From positions 1-64,000 of the forward strand of contig CAILBC010000043.1 of assembly GCA_903832325.1 (NCBI GenBank): a DNA stretch of 64,000 bases. Reading direction: 5' to 3'. This document shows, one piece after another, positions 17,258-25,838 of this stretch. The notes below the pieces were generated by a model. It saw only the letters and a program-made list of their open reading frames with translations, ran no database searches and had not been told where the DNA came from. Source of the DNA: an uncultured Sphingomonadales bacterium (GTDB lineage Bacteria > Pseudomonadota > Alphaproteobacteria > Sphingomonadales > Sphingomonadaceae). A program made the translations under genes and the position numbers. How positions within the stretch are numbered: the first letter of the stretch is position 1; each line of letters begins with the position of its first letter.

Positions 17258-18517
17258 ATGCCCACCGAATTGGCTTCCCGGCCGCGCTATACCCGGCCGA
17301 TGGTGCTGGTGGGGCTGATCGGCGCATCGCTGTTCATCAACTATATCGATCGCGGCAATCTGGCGACCGGCGCAAAGCAGATCAGCAGCGATCTCAACTT
17401 GTCGGCCACAGCCTATGGCACGCTGCTTTCGGCGTTCTATTTCAGCTATACCCTGCTGCAGCTGCCGATGGGCATGCTGGCCGACCGGTGGGGATCAAAG
17501 CGGGTGCTGGGGCTGGGCGCGGTGATCTGGTCGCTGTCCACGCTGCTGACGGGTTTTGCCACCACCTATCCGCAATTGATCGGCTTGCGCTTTCTGCTCG
17601 GGCTGGGCGAATGCGTGGCCTTTACCACCGCGTCAAAGCTGATTGCGGTCAATGTGCCGCGCGAACGCGTGGGGCTGGCCAATGGCATCATCGGGTTTGG
17701 CTATATGGTTGGCCCGGCGGTGGGCACGCTGCTGGGCGGGGTGATGATGGCCAGCTGGGGCTGGCGCCCGGTGTTCATCGCGTTTGGCGCGCTGTCGCTG
17801 CTGTGGGTCGTGCCGTGGAGCCAGGTGCGGCTGCGGCCCGAGCCGCTGCTGCTTGATGCCGCGGGCGATGTCGAGGTGCCGGTGGGCCTGGGGCAGATCC
17901 TGCGCCAGCGCGCGCTGTGGGGCGCCTCCATCGGGCATTTTGCCGGCAACTGGACGTGGTATTTCGTGCTCGGCTATTTGCCGATGTATCTGGAAAAGGC
18001 GCGCGGGTTCGACAAAGTGCAAATGGCCGAAGTGGCCTCGGCGGCCTATCTGCTCAATGCCCTGGCCGCGCTGTTTGGCGGCTGGGCGATTGGCCGGATC
18101 ATGGCGCGGGGCGGATCGACCACGCTGGCGTGCAAAGTGCCGCTGGCGCTGGCGCATGGGGTTGCGCTGGTGACGATGCTGGCCATTCCGGTGCTGCCGA
18201 TCGGCTGGTGCCTGGTGTGCCTGTTTGCCTATGAAGTGGCGCTGGGCCTGTCTTCGCCGCAATATTTCATGATTCCCCAATTGATCGCAGGGCCCGGCGC
18301 GGTGGCGCGCTGGGTGGGGGTGCAGAACATGATCGGCAATTTCCCGGGGATCATCGGCATGTTTTTCGCCGGCGTGCTGATCGATGCCGGCGGGGGATCG
18401 TATTTCACCGCGTTTCTGGTCGCCGGGCTGGTCAATGTGGCGGGCCTGATCGGGTGGACCGTGATCCTGCCCCGGATCGAACCGATTGTTTGGGATAAGC
18501 GCGCCGTCCCGGCCTGA
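17258..18517 (+). CDS. MFS transporter, anion:cation symporter-like
   Basis: 419 residues with about twelve hydrophobic segments. The first helix carries INYIDRGNLATG, followed by a loop containing LPMGMLADRWGSKRVLG (MFS motif A) and GECVAFTTASKLI in the fourth-fifth helix region; these are marks of the ACS family (hexuronate, phthalate, D-galactonate carriers). Start 17258 (MPTELASRP) has GGAAAGG 7 nt upstream; ATG 17243 would add five residues. The substrate cannot be read off; an organic acid is the family norm. It is divergent from the siderophore receptor. Confidence 0.85.
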   Translation: MPTELASRPRYTRPMVLVGLIGASLFINYIDRGNLATGAKQISSDLNLSATAYGTLLSAFYFSYTLLQLPMGMLADRWGSKRVLGLGAVIWSLSTLLTGFATTYPQLIGLRFLLGLGECVAFTTASKLIAVNVPRERVGLANGIIGFGYMVGPAVGTLLGGVMMASWGWRPVFIAFGALSLLWVVPWSQVRLRPEPLLLDAAGDVEVPVGLGQILRQRALWGASIGHFAGNWTWYFVLGYLPMYLEKARGFDKVQMAEVASAAYLLNALAALFGGWAIGRIMARGGSTTLACKVPLALAHGVALVTMLAIPVLPIGWCLVCLFAYEVALGLSSPQYFMIPQLIAGPGAVARWVGVQNMIGNFPGIIGMFFAGVLIDAGGGSYFTAFLVAGLVNVAGLIGWTVILPRIEPIVWDKRAVPA

Positions 18518-18621
18518 TTGCCGGCACAGGGCAAAACCTGTGGTGACCGGTTTGGGATTCGCGATGGATTTGCTATGCCGTGGGCCAATGCATCGTCCAT
18601 GGGACGCTACGGGGGCACGCG

Positions 18622-19119
18622 ATGGCTGTTCAAGACTTTCGGAAACTGCGCCTGCTGGCCGCATTTGGCCTGACGCTGTCTTCGGCGCTGCTGGCGGCGC
18701 CCGTGCTGGCCGATGCGCCCGCTACGCCGGCGCCAGCACCGGCGGGCTATTACACGTTTCAGCATGTCGTTTATCAAAACGATGGCGGCATGCCCGACAA
18801 TCACGCCTATTTCGGGCGGTTGCTGCATCACATTGGCGCGCATCTGACTGCGACCGAGGGCAAAGTCGAAATCCGCGTGGTGAACTTTGCCGGCGGCGTC
18901 ACCCTGTTCCAGATGGCCAAGACCGACGAAGACTTGCGCAAGGAGATCGACGATCTGCGCGCCAAGGGTGTGCGTTTCCTGATTTGTCGCAACACGCTCA
19001 ATGGCATGGGGCTGAAGCCGGAGGATCTTTATCAGGTTCGCGCCGAAGATGTCGTGCCCAGCGGCGTTGCCGAAATTGCGCGGCTGCAGGGGCTGGGTTT
19101 CGTCTATATCCATCCATAA
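18622..19119 (+). CDS. DsrE-family protein with signal peptide
   Basis: 165 residues. A Sec signal peptide (1-30, VLADAP) is followed by a DsrE/YchN-like alpha/beta domain: HVVYQNDGG, then GKVEIRVVNFAGGV, and a single conserved-type cysteine in FLICRNTLNGMGL. DsrE-like proteins carry sulfur or act near sulfur-oxidising enzymes; exported versions occur beside c-type cytochromes. The cytochrome gene begins 16 bp downstream, so the two are almost surely co-transcribed. Role in periplasmic sulfur handling is inferred. Confidence 0.78.
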   Translation: MAVQDFRKLRLLAAFGLTLSSALLAAPVLADAPATPAPAPAGYYTFQHVVYQNDGGMPDNHAYFGRLLHHIGAHLTATEGKVEIRVVNFAGGVTLFQMAKTDEDLRKEIDDLRAKGVRFLICRNTLNGMGLKPEDLYQVRAEDVVPSGVAEIARLQGLGFVYIHP

Positions 19120-19135
19120 GCGGCGCGTGCGGGCG

Positions 19136-20107
19136 ATGCGGGCCGTCGGGTTTTGTGCGGTGCTGGCCGGATTGGCGGCTGTGCCCTTGCTTGCCGCCGC
19201 CACCGGGCCGGGTGCCGTGGCCGAAGCCTGGTCGGTGCCCGATATCGCCACTTTGCCCGACGATGCCTGGGGCCGCACCGTGCGCCACGGGCGCGATCTG
19301 GTGGTGCATACCGCAGACCTGATCGGGCCAAAAGTCGCTGTCAAAAGCCGCCGCCATGCCCGCAACAATCTGGGCAACAATCTGGATTGCCAAAGCTGCC
19401 ACATCGATGGTGGCACCCGGCAATTTGGCCTGCCGCTGGTGGGGGCCTTTGCCGGCTATCCCGGCTATCGCGCGCGCGAAGGCGCGGTGGGCACGATCGA
19501 AGACCGGGTGAACGGCTGCATGACGCGCAGCATGAACGGGCGGCCGCTGCCCGTGGCAGGGCCCGAGATGATCGCGATCGTTGCCTATATCCGGTTCCTG
19601 TCCACCGGGCGGCCGATCGGTTCGCCCACCACAGGACAGGGCGCGGGGCGCATGCCCGAACTGGCGCGCGCGGCCGATCCGGTGCGTGGGCGCGCGGTTT
19701 ATGCCGCACAATGCGCGATCTGCCACGGCGGCCATGGCGAAGGGCGCGCGGCGACCGACCGGCGCGCCGGCTATGCCATGCCGCCGCTGTGGGGGCGCGA
19801 CAGTTTCAACGATGGCGCAGGCATGGCGCGCCTGACCAATGCGGCGAATTTCATCCGCAACAACATGCCCGATGGCACCACCTGGCAAACCCCGTATCTG
19901 AACGAAGCCGATGCCTGGGATGTGGCCGCCTATGTCGAAGCCCAACCGCGCCCGCACATGCTGCATCTGGCGCGCGATTTTCCCGACCGGCGCGAAAAAC
20001 CGGTCGATACGGCCTATGGCCCCTATGCCGATAACTTTGCCGCCGCGCAGCACAAATACGGGCCCTTTGCCCCGATCCGGGCGGCAGCGGGCGTGATCAA
20101 GCCCTAG
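19136..20107 (+). CDS. Diheme c-type cytochrome, TsdA-like (thiosulfate dehydrogenase family)
   Basis: 323 residues with a signal peptide (about 1-22) and two haem motifs, CQSCH (85-89) and CAICH (193-197). The N-terminal cytochrome domain ends in RVNGCMTRSMNGRPLP (about 124-139), a hallmark of TsdA-like diheme cytochromes; the second is a standard cytochrome c domain. TsdA oxidises thiosulfate to tetrathionate, or the reverse, in the periplasm. Pairing with an exported DsrE-like protein supports a sulfur role, though related cytochromes serve as generic electron carriers. ATG 19136 gives the clean signal peptide. Confidence 0.8.
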   Translation: MRAVGFCAVLAGLAAVPLLAAATGPGAVAEAWSVPDIATLPDDAWGRTVRHGRDLVVHTADLIGPKVAVKSRRHARNNLGNNLDCQSCHIDGGTRQFGLPLVGAFAGYPGYRAREGAVGTIEDRVNGCMTRSMNGRPLPVAGPEMIAIVAYIRFLSTGRPIGSPTTGQGAGRMPELARAADPVRGRAVYAAQCAICHGGHGEGRAATDRRAGYAMPPLWGRDSFNDGAGMARLTNAANFIRNNMPDGTTWQTPYLNEADAWDVAAYVEAQPRPHMLHLARDFPDRREKPVDTAYGPYADNFAAAQHKYGPFAPIRAAAGVIKP

Positions 20108-20236
20108 GCAGCGGGGGCACAGTCCGGCAGGCCGTTGATGGCAGCTTGGGGCCGTGCGGCAATCGAAACCAGCCCGGCAGGAAACGCCCCAGTTGCGGTC
20201 GTAGGTTGGTTGATCAGCTTGCGTTCGTACTAGGCA

Positions 20237-20683
20237 TCAACAGCCAGCCCCCGCAGGCAAGGCGTGACGCTCGAAGCGAACTTGGACTTCGCTGGAGCGG
20301 CTCGATGCCCAAAGCCATGGCGTCCACCACATACTTGGATCGTCCCGCCCATAGTGTCTCTGATCCGATGGTTCAGCCCCATAGCTTATCAGAAGCAAGC
20401 GAGGTTCAACCCATCGCAACTGAATCTCACCGACGCATTCATTGGCAAATACTCGATCCACAATTCGAGGAAAACGTCCTGGCTCAACGATATAAACATC
20501 CTCATCGACACCGGTTGCTGGTCCCCCGCTGAGGTCTTCCGCGTATACGGCTTCCAGCTTTCCATCTGGGGATCGCACCCTCGCATCTACTCGCGTTTCA
20601 TCGGGGGTGGGATTGCAGCCGGTCAGCATCAAAATGACGCCAACCCATGCGATAGCGAATGAGGCAGATTGATACATGCTCAT
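20237..20683 (-). CDS. Putative lipoprotein, unknown function
   Basis: 148 residues. The first helix ends in a lipobox, LTGC (lipidated Cys at about 23), followed by a polar stretch NPTPDETRVD. The mature part has RVRSPDGKLEAVYAE and YIVEPG strings suggesting a small beta-rich domain; no family is recognised. Base composition is visibly lower in GC than the neighbours and codon choice is more mixed, so transfer is possible. It stands alone between the TsdA-like gene and a TBDR. ATG codons at 20683 and 20677 are both possible starts. Confidence 0.6.
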   Translation of the reverse strand: MSMYQSASFAIAWVGVILMLTGCNPTPDETRVDARVRSPDGKLEAVYAEDLSGGPATGVDEDVYIVEPGRFPRIVDRVFANECVGEIQLRWVEPRLLLISYGAEPSDQRHYGRDDPSMWWTPWLWASSRSSEVQVRFERHALPAGAGC

Positions 20684-21018
20684 GCACTACGTCTGCTATC
20701 CCAAGCCGTCGCTTGCAAGCGGACTGTCGACTAGCCCCCAATTCCCGACATCGCGGCGCCTGCGGCTGTCCCGCTGGTTCAGACCGTCGACTTTGGCGTG
20801 ATCTGCGTCAGGACCCGACATTCAGCAACCGCCCGGAAGTGGACGTTTGTTTCCTTCCCGGAACGGGGAGGCGGAGGAAGCCAAAGCCAAAGCCGCCACC
20901 CCGCTCGCCAAGTCCCGCTCAGCCTGAGCCTGTCGAAGGCCACACGCCAACATCCGCCCCGCACACCTGAACTCTTGCGACACGCCTTGCGCGGAATGTG
21001 TCCACGTTGCCCTTGGCC
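20684..21018. other. Intergenic region with a sphingomonad-type repeat
   Basis: No reading frame here looks coding. The stretch holds the repeat at 20914-20940 and, beside it, a purine-rich run of AAGCCAAAGCC type. Confidence 0.6.
20914..20940 (-). repeat. Dispersed extragenic repeat, CTTCGACAGGCTCAGG type
   Basis: On the minus strand this reads GCCTTCGACAGGCTCAGGCT and continues GAGCGGG. The string TTCGACAGGCTCAGG with flanking G-rich sequence is a common interspersed extragenic element in sphingomonad genomes. Only one clear copy was noticed in the window. Confidence 0.6.
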
Positions 21019-23418
21019 TTATTCGCGCGCGCGCAGCGTGATCCCGACGATGCGCGGGATGCTGGGGGTGCCCAGGATCAGGCCTGAATTGCCTGCCTGC
21101 ACGGTCAGGTTCTGGATATAGTTGGCGTTGAACAGGTTGCTGGCAAAGATGGCGATTTCAACGCCCTTGGCCGATCGCCAGCCGATGCTGGCATTGGTCA
21201 GGTTGTACCCGTCGATCAGGGTATAGGCCGATAGTGTCGGATCGCCGTTATAGCTGCTGCGCCACACGCTGTCGCCGTGGACCACGATCGCGCTGCCGCC
21301 GTGCAGCGGCATGGTCCAGTCCGCGCTGAGCGTTTCCGACCATTTCGACAGGCCGACCAGCGCCTTTCCGGTCAGGTTGCACGCCGCGGTGGTGGTGGTC
21401 TGCACTTCCAGCGGGCAGGGCCCGGCGGGATAGCGGGTGTTTACCCCATCGGCATAAGCCAGCGACCCGCCCAGCGTCACTGGCCCGAGATGCAGCACGG
21501 CATCGGCCTCTGCCCCTTTCACGGTGACTTCGGGAATATTGGCGAGATAGCCGCGCAGGGCCACGGTCTGGCTGGAATCGACAATGGTCGATTGGAAATC
21601 GTGCACTTTGGTTTCAAACAAATCGGCATTCAGCGTCAGCCGGTTGGCAAACAGGCGCGTTTTCACGCCCGCTTCCCACGCGTCATGGCGTTCCGGGCGC
21701 ACCACGGCAGTGGCCAGCACGGGGTTGTTGGCGGCATCGAGCGGCAGCCCGCTCATGTTGAGCCCGCCCGATTTGAAGCCGCGGGCCCAGCTGACATAGG
21801 CCATCGTGCCGGGCGTGATCTGCCAGGCCAGGTTGGCGCGGCCCGACAGGCTGCCTTCGCTGGCATGCGCGGTATAGCTTTGCGGGCGCAGGATCGACAG
21901 CTTGGCCGCCTGCAGCGCGGCATTGGCCGTGGCCAGCCCGCCCGATACGCTGGTGGCATAGGCGCCGTCCTTGTTTTCCTGCGTATAGCGCGCGCCGCCG
22001 GTGGCGGTAAGGCCGGGCAGGATGTGCCAGTTCACTTCGGCAAAGGCGGCGTAGCTGTTGGCGGCATAGCGCGTATCACCGGTCGTGCCATAGCCATCGA
22101 TCAGATTGGCGGGCACCGGGGTTGCGCTGGTGCCGGTGGTCTTGCCCAGCAGCCACGGCGCGCCATAGGGGCCATAGATCGAGATCGGATGGCCGGTGAG
22201 CACCTGGCGGAAATAATAAAGTCCCGCCACATACGTCAGCCGATGATCGCCGTTCGAGGCAAGGCGCAGTTCCTGGCTGATCTGATCCTGCCGTGAAGGG
22301 ATGTGCTGCACCAGCTGGATCGGCAGGCCGGTATAATCGCGGTCGTTCGCCGCATCCCAGTTCCAGAACCGCCACGCGCTGATCGAGGTGAGCGTGGCCG
22401 CGCCCAGGTTCCAGTCGGCATTGAGCGACAGGCCGCCTTCATTGGTGTGCGAATATGTCGGCGCATCGATATCGGTCAGCCGGTCATAGGGGTTGGTGCT
22501 GGGCGGGGCATAGTTCGCCGCCGCCGCCAGCGCGGCATATTGCTTTGACGCGGGGCGCAGCGTGGGCGCCACGCGCAGAAACACCTGGGTGCAGCAATTG
22601 GCATCGAAATTGGTGAAATCGGCAATCAGGCGCACCCGCAGCGCCGGATTGGGCTGATACAGCACTTGCCCGCGCACGGCCTGCGTGCCCACGCCGTTCA
22701 TGTCCTGCCCGGTGCGCACATCGTGGATCACGCCATCGCGGCGGGTAACCTGGCCCGACAGGCGAAAGGCGATCGTATCGCCCACCAGCGGCGCCGTCGC
22801 CGTGGCCTTGGCCTGCAGCCAGTTCCTGTCGCCATAGCTGAGCTCCTGGCTGGCCGAAGGGGTGAATTCGGGCAGGCGCGACACCACGTTTATCGCGCCG
22901 GCGGTGGTGTTCTTGCCAAACAGCGTGCCCTGTGGCCCGCGCAGCACTTCGATCCTGTCGATATCGGTGAAATCGAACGCCGCGGTGGCCGGGCGCGCGT
23001 GATAGACCCCATCGACATAGAACCCCACGCCGTTTTCCAGCCCGTCGTTGGCCTGGCTGACCGCGACCACGCTCGATCCCAGGCCGCGGATGGTGAAGGC
23101 GGTGTTGCGCGGATTGGCCGAGCTGTAATTCAGCGCCGGCACCAGCACCGACAGCCCTTGCGTGTTGACGGTATAGCTGCGGTCAATCGCAGCGCCGCCG
23201 ATCACCGACAGCGCCGTGGGCACTTTTTCGGCATCTTCCGGCCGCTGGCGCGCAGTCACCAGAATTTGCGCGCCGGCATTGTCCGGCGCCGGGGCGGCTT
23301 CGTCGGCAAACGCCGGGATGGCGCCAAGAATTCCCGTTACGGCCAGAAATCTTGGCAGAAATCTTGGCAGCAATCCCGGCAGCAATCCGGCCACTAGTCC
23401 CGCAGGCAGTCTGCGCAT
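21019..23418 (-). CDS. TonB-dependent receptor
   Basis: 799 residues from ATG 23418, which is preceded by AGGGGGA. Signal peptide about 1-30, then ILVTARQRPEDAEKVPTALSVI (TonB-box/plug start), a plug with FTIRGLGSSVV and EVLRGPQGTLFGKNTTAGAINVV, and a barrel ending ITLRARE. This is the large Caulobacter/sphingomonad TBDR group often linked to aromatic or xenobiotic uptake. The signal peptide is built from four copies of a 12-bp repeat (23344-23391) giving GLLP/RFLP units, which is odd. The next gene upstream on this strand is the FAH-family enzyme, 170 bp away. Cargo unknown. Confidence 0.9.
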   Translation of the reverse strand: MRRLPAGLVAGLLPGLLPRFLPRFLAVTGILGAIPAFADEAAPAPDNAGAQILVTARQRPEDAEKVPTALSVIGGAAIDRSYTVNTQGLSVLVPALNYSSANPRNTAFTIRGLGSSVVAVSQANDGLENGVGFYVDGVYHARPATAAFDFTDIDRIEVLRGPQGTLFGKNTTAGAINVVSRLPEFTPSASQELSYGDRNWLQAKATATAPLVGDTIAFRLSGQVTRRDGVIHDVRTGQDMNGVGTQAVRGQVLYQPNPALRVRLIADFTNFDANCCTQVFLRVAPTLRPASKQYAALAAAANYAPPSTNPYDRLTDIDAPTYSHTNEGGLSLNADWNLGAATLTSISAWRFWNWDAANDRDYTGLPIQLVQHIPSRQDQISQELRLASNGDHRLTYVAGLYYFRQVLTGHPISIYGPYGAPWLLGKTTGTSATPVPANLIDGYGTTGDTRYAANSYAAFAEVNWHILPGLTATGGARYTQENKDGAYATSVSGGLATANAALQAAKLSILRPQSYTAHASEGSLSGRANLAWQITPGTMAYVSWARGFKSGGLNMSGLPLDAANNPVLATAVVRPERHDAWEAGVKTRLFANRLTLNADLFETKVHDFQSTIVDSSQTVALRGYLANIPEVTVKGAEADAVLHLGPVTLGGSLAYADGVNTRYPAGPCPLEVQTTTTAACNLTGKALVGLSKWSETLSADWTMPLHGGSAIVVHGDSVWRSSYNGDPTLSAYTLIDGYNLTNASIGWRSAKGVEIAIFASNLFNANYIQNLTVQAGNSGLILGTPSIPRIVGITLRARE

Positions 23419-23467
23419 GAAATTCCCCCTGTGATGCACGTTCACCGGCTATGACGCCGCGCGAGTC

Positions 23468-23487
23468 CTATATCCGCACGTATATAG
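23468..23487. promoter_or_regulatory. Dyad CTATAT-N8-ATATAG upstream of the TBDR
   Basis: Perfect 6-bp inverted half-sites around 8 bp, in an AT-rich patch of otherwise GC-rich DNA, 50 bp before the TBDR start. It could be an operator, or contain -10 elements for both strands. Confidence 0.35.
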
Positions 23488-23533
23488 CTACGCGCAAGAG
23501 TGCAATCGCTGCGTGGGGAGAGCACGACAACGC

Positions 23534-23561
23534 CCGCCGCGCCTGAACTGCGCAGCGGCGG
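23534..23561 (-). terminator. Short GC hairpin after the FAH-family gene
   Basis: CCGCCGC (23534-23540) pairs with GCGGCGG (23555-23561). It lies beyond the stop of the minus-strand gene at 23589 and has no T-run, so termination is weakly supported. Confidence 0.25.
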
Positions 23562-23588
23562 CCTTCTTGCGTGCGGGATTGCGCAAAG

Positions 23589-24416
23589 TCAGGTTTCGGC
23601 GATCACCCGGTTGGTCAGCGTGCCGATCACGCCGATCGACACGGTGACGGTGTCACCCGGCCTGAGGTAAAGCGGTGGCTGGCGCTTGTCGCCGACCCCG
23701 CCGGGGGTGCCCGTGGCGATCACGTCGCCCGGCGCCAGTTCGGTAAAGGTCGAGCAATAGGCGATGACCGCGGGAATATCCCAGATCAGGTCGCTGATCG
23801 GCTGATCCTGCACCAGTTCCCCGTTGACGCGGGTCTGCACGCGCTGGCTGGCCAGATCCGCCACTTCGTCGCGGGTGACCAGCGCGGGGCCAAAGCCGCC
23901 GGTGCCGGGCCAGGTCTTGCCGGGGGTAAACTGGATATTGTGGCGCTGCCAGTCGCGGATCGATCCATCGTTGAACGGGGCAAACCCGGCAACATGGTCC
24001 CAGGCATCGGCGGCGGCGATGCGGCGGCCGCCTTTGCCGATCACCACCGCCAGTTCGCCTTCGTAATCGAATCGCGCGGTTTCGGGCGGGTGGATCAACG
24101 CCGCGCCATCGGCCACGAGCGAATCCGCCCAGCGGTGAAAAATCGCCGGATGGTCTTTTTGCTCGCGCCCGGTTTCGGCAACATGCGTGGCATAGTTCAG
24201 GCCGACGCACAGGATCTTGCCCGGGTTGGGGATGACCGGCAGCAGCGTGAGCGAGGCCAGCGCAAGACCGGGCCCGGCAAGTTCCGCACAATTCAGCCCG
24301 CCAGCCAGCGCCGCGCGCAGATCGGCGGCGTGGGCGCCAAGATCGGTCACGCTATCGCCGTTCAGCCGCCCCCAGGACGGGGTGCCATCGCCATGAAGGA
24401 ACGAAATCAGCCGCAT
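23589..24416 (-). CDS. Fumarylacetoacetate-hydrolase-family protein
   Basis: 275 residues, the FAH/HpaG/2-oxo-hept-3-ene-dioate type fold. Visible are CVGLNYATHVAETG (about 70-83), FDYEGELAVVIGKGGR (metal-binding Glu residues), FTPGKTWPGTGGFGPALVT and TGTPGGVGDKRQPP. These enzymes cleave or decarboxylate acylpyruvate-like intermediates of aromatic catabolism using Mg2+/Mn2+. It is monocistronic here, between a TBDR and a divergent pair of membrane proteins, so the pathway is not fixed by context. Confidence 0.88.
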   Translation of the reverse strand: MRLISFLHGDGTPSWGRLNGDSVTDLGAHAADLRAALAGGLNCAELAGPGLALASLTLLPVIPNPGKILCVGLNYATHVAETGREQKDHPAIFHRWADSLVADGAALIHPPETARFDYEGELAVVIGKGGRRIAAADAWDHVAGFAPFNDGSIRDWQRHNIQFTPGKTWPGTGGFGPALVTRDEVADLASQRVQTRVNGELVQDQPISDLIWDIPAVIAYCSTFTELAPGDVIATGTPGGVGDKRQPPLYLRPGDTVTVSIGVIGTLTNRVIAET

Positions 24417-24741
24417 CGGTCAGTCTCCGGATGTCAGTGTGCCGGGGGCGGGCACCCATTCACGGCAGAAATGCAATGCTTCTTCGGCCGCGCCTAGCGT
24501 GTTTCTGCGTGAGGGGGAATCCCCATCGATCCTGGCGCATTTTGCGCCGGGTCCGTTGATCGGGATCGCCGGCGCAACACTGCGCGCAGATTGGGGCCCC
24601 GTCGCGCGATGTTTGGCGCGCCGGAATTCACCCCCGTTGACCGTTCCGGCGCACGCCTGATACGCCCAATGGCGACTATGCGCCCCGCGATGAACCGTGC
24701 AAGGCGCTGCCGGTCGGGTTTCGGGCTATGGGGTTCGCTGC
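24417..24741. other. Divergent intergenic region, no feature recognised
   Basis: About 325 bp between the FAH-family gene and the first DUF6644-like gene. It contains a short GGGGGAATCCCC dyad near 24520 but no credible ORF or RNA; promoters for both genes should lie here. Confidence 0.5.
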
Positions 24742-25221
24742 ATGAGCATGCTGCATGATTTTGCTGTCTGGCTGGCGCATTCGCCGTTGAACGCGGCGGT
24801 TACCGCGCGCGGGTGGATCGTGCCCGAAGTGCAGATCGTGCACGTTGTCGCGATTGCGGCGGTGGTGATTGCCGCGGCGCTGATCAACTTGCGCGCGCTG
24901 GGCGTGATGGATACCGGGCGCACGCGGCAGGCGGTGCTGGCGGCGTGGTATCCGGTCATGCTGGGCGCGGTTGCGGTGCTGGCGCTGACCGGGTTCCTGC
25001 TGATCGCCAGTGAGCCGGGCCGCGCGCTGTTCCGCACCGTGTTCTGGGTAAAGCTGGGGCTGATCCTGGTGGCGCTGGTGGTGACCGGGGCGCAGGCGCG
25101 CGCGGCTGATGGCGGGCCATCTCGCCTGCTGGCTGTCGTATCGCTGCTGCTGTGGATCACGGTGATCTGGGCGGGGCGCTGGATCGCCTATGCCGAAGGA
25201 TGGCCCGGCGCCTTTTCCTGA
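24742..25221 (+). CDS. Small integral membrane protein, DUF6644-like (1)
   Basis: 159 residues with four predicted membrane helices (about 10-20 and 32-52, 67-87, 97-115, 131-150). It begins MSMLHDFAVWLAHSPLN, and helix two carries VQIVHVVAIAAVV with a histidine in the membrane; the C-terminal helix has WAGRWIAYAE. A second protein of the same design follows at 25309 (VEVGHVVALTLVF...FGRWIGFTI), so the pair arose by duplication or forms a heterodimer. Intramembrane histidines hint at haem or quinone contact. Function unknown. Confidence 0.7.
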   Translation: MSMLHDFAVWLAHSPLNAAVTARGWIVPEVQIVHVVAIAAVVIAAALINLRALGVMDTGRTRQAVLAAWYPVMLGAVAVLALTGFLLIASEPGRALFRTVFWVKLGLILVALVVTGAQARAADGGPSRLLAVVSLLLWITVIWAGRWIAYAEGWPGAFS

Positions 25222-25239
25222 TGTGCGTTCAAACGATGA

Positions 25240-25287
25240 AATCCCCTGCTCAATCCCCTGCTCAATCCCCAGCTCAATCCATTGCTC
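25240..25287 (+). repeat. Four 12-bp tandem repeats between the membrane protein genes
   Basis: AATCCCCTGCTC occurs twice exactly (25240, 25252), then AATCCCCAGCTC (25264) and AATCCATTGCTC (25276). It lies in the 87-bp gap before the second membrane protein gene. Confidence 0.85.
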
Positions 25288-25308
25288 CATTCAAGAGATT
25301 CCGCGATC

Positions 25309-25782
25309 ATGCTTGAAGACATTGCCGATTATCTGGCGACAACGCCGCTGGCGATGGCCATGACCGACAGCACCTGGCTGTTTGGCGCGGTCGAGGTGGG
25401 GCACGTTGTTGCCTTGACACTGGTGTTCGGGTCGATCGCGCTGGTCGATCTGCATCTGATCGGGCTGGTTGAGCGCGGGCGCGAAAGCCACGCGCTGATC
25501 CGGCGCCTGCTGCCGCTGACCTGGGGCGGATTTGCACTTGCGGCGATAACCGGCTCGACACTGGTCTTTGCCAATCCGCAGGGGTATTTCGCCAATGGCT
25601 TTTTCCGGGCCAAGATCATTGCGCTGGCGCTGGCGGGGATCAATGTCGTGGTGTTTCATCGCTTTGTTCAGCCGCGCAGCATGGCACCGGGTGCGCTGGC
25701 GCCGCGCGTGTCGGGTGCGATATCGCTGGTCCTGTGGCTGTGCATTGTCAGCTTTGGCCGGTGGATCGGGTTCACCATTTGA
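25309..25782 (+). CDS. Small integral membrane protein, DUF6644-like (2)
   Basis: 157 residues, four membrane helices, parallel in layout to the gene at 24742: the N-terminal helix pair contains VEVGHVVALTLVFGSIALVD and the C-terminus reads CIVSFGRWIGFTI. FANPQGYFANGFFRAKI between helices two and three is a recurring string of this family. The ATG at 25309 follows AAGAGA weakly. Nitrile hydratase begins 57 bp downstream, so the membrane pair may belong to that operon. Confidence 0.7.
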   Translation: MLEDIADYLATTPLAMAMTDSTWLFGAVEVGHVVALTLVFGSIALVDLHLIGLVERGRESHALIRRLLPLTWGGFALAAITGSTLVFANPQGYFANGFFRAKIIALALAGINVVVFHRFVQPRSMAPGALAPRVSGAISLVLWLCIVSFGRWIGFTI

Positions 25783-25838
25783 ACGATGGCGACTGACCGG
25801 CGCTTTTCAACCGGGGCGGCCTGTGCCAGTCTGTGCTG

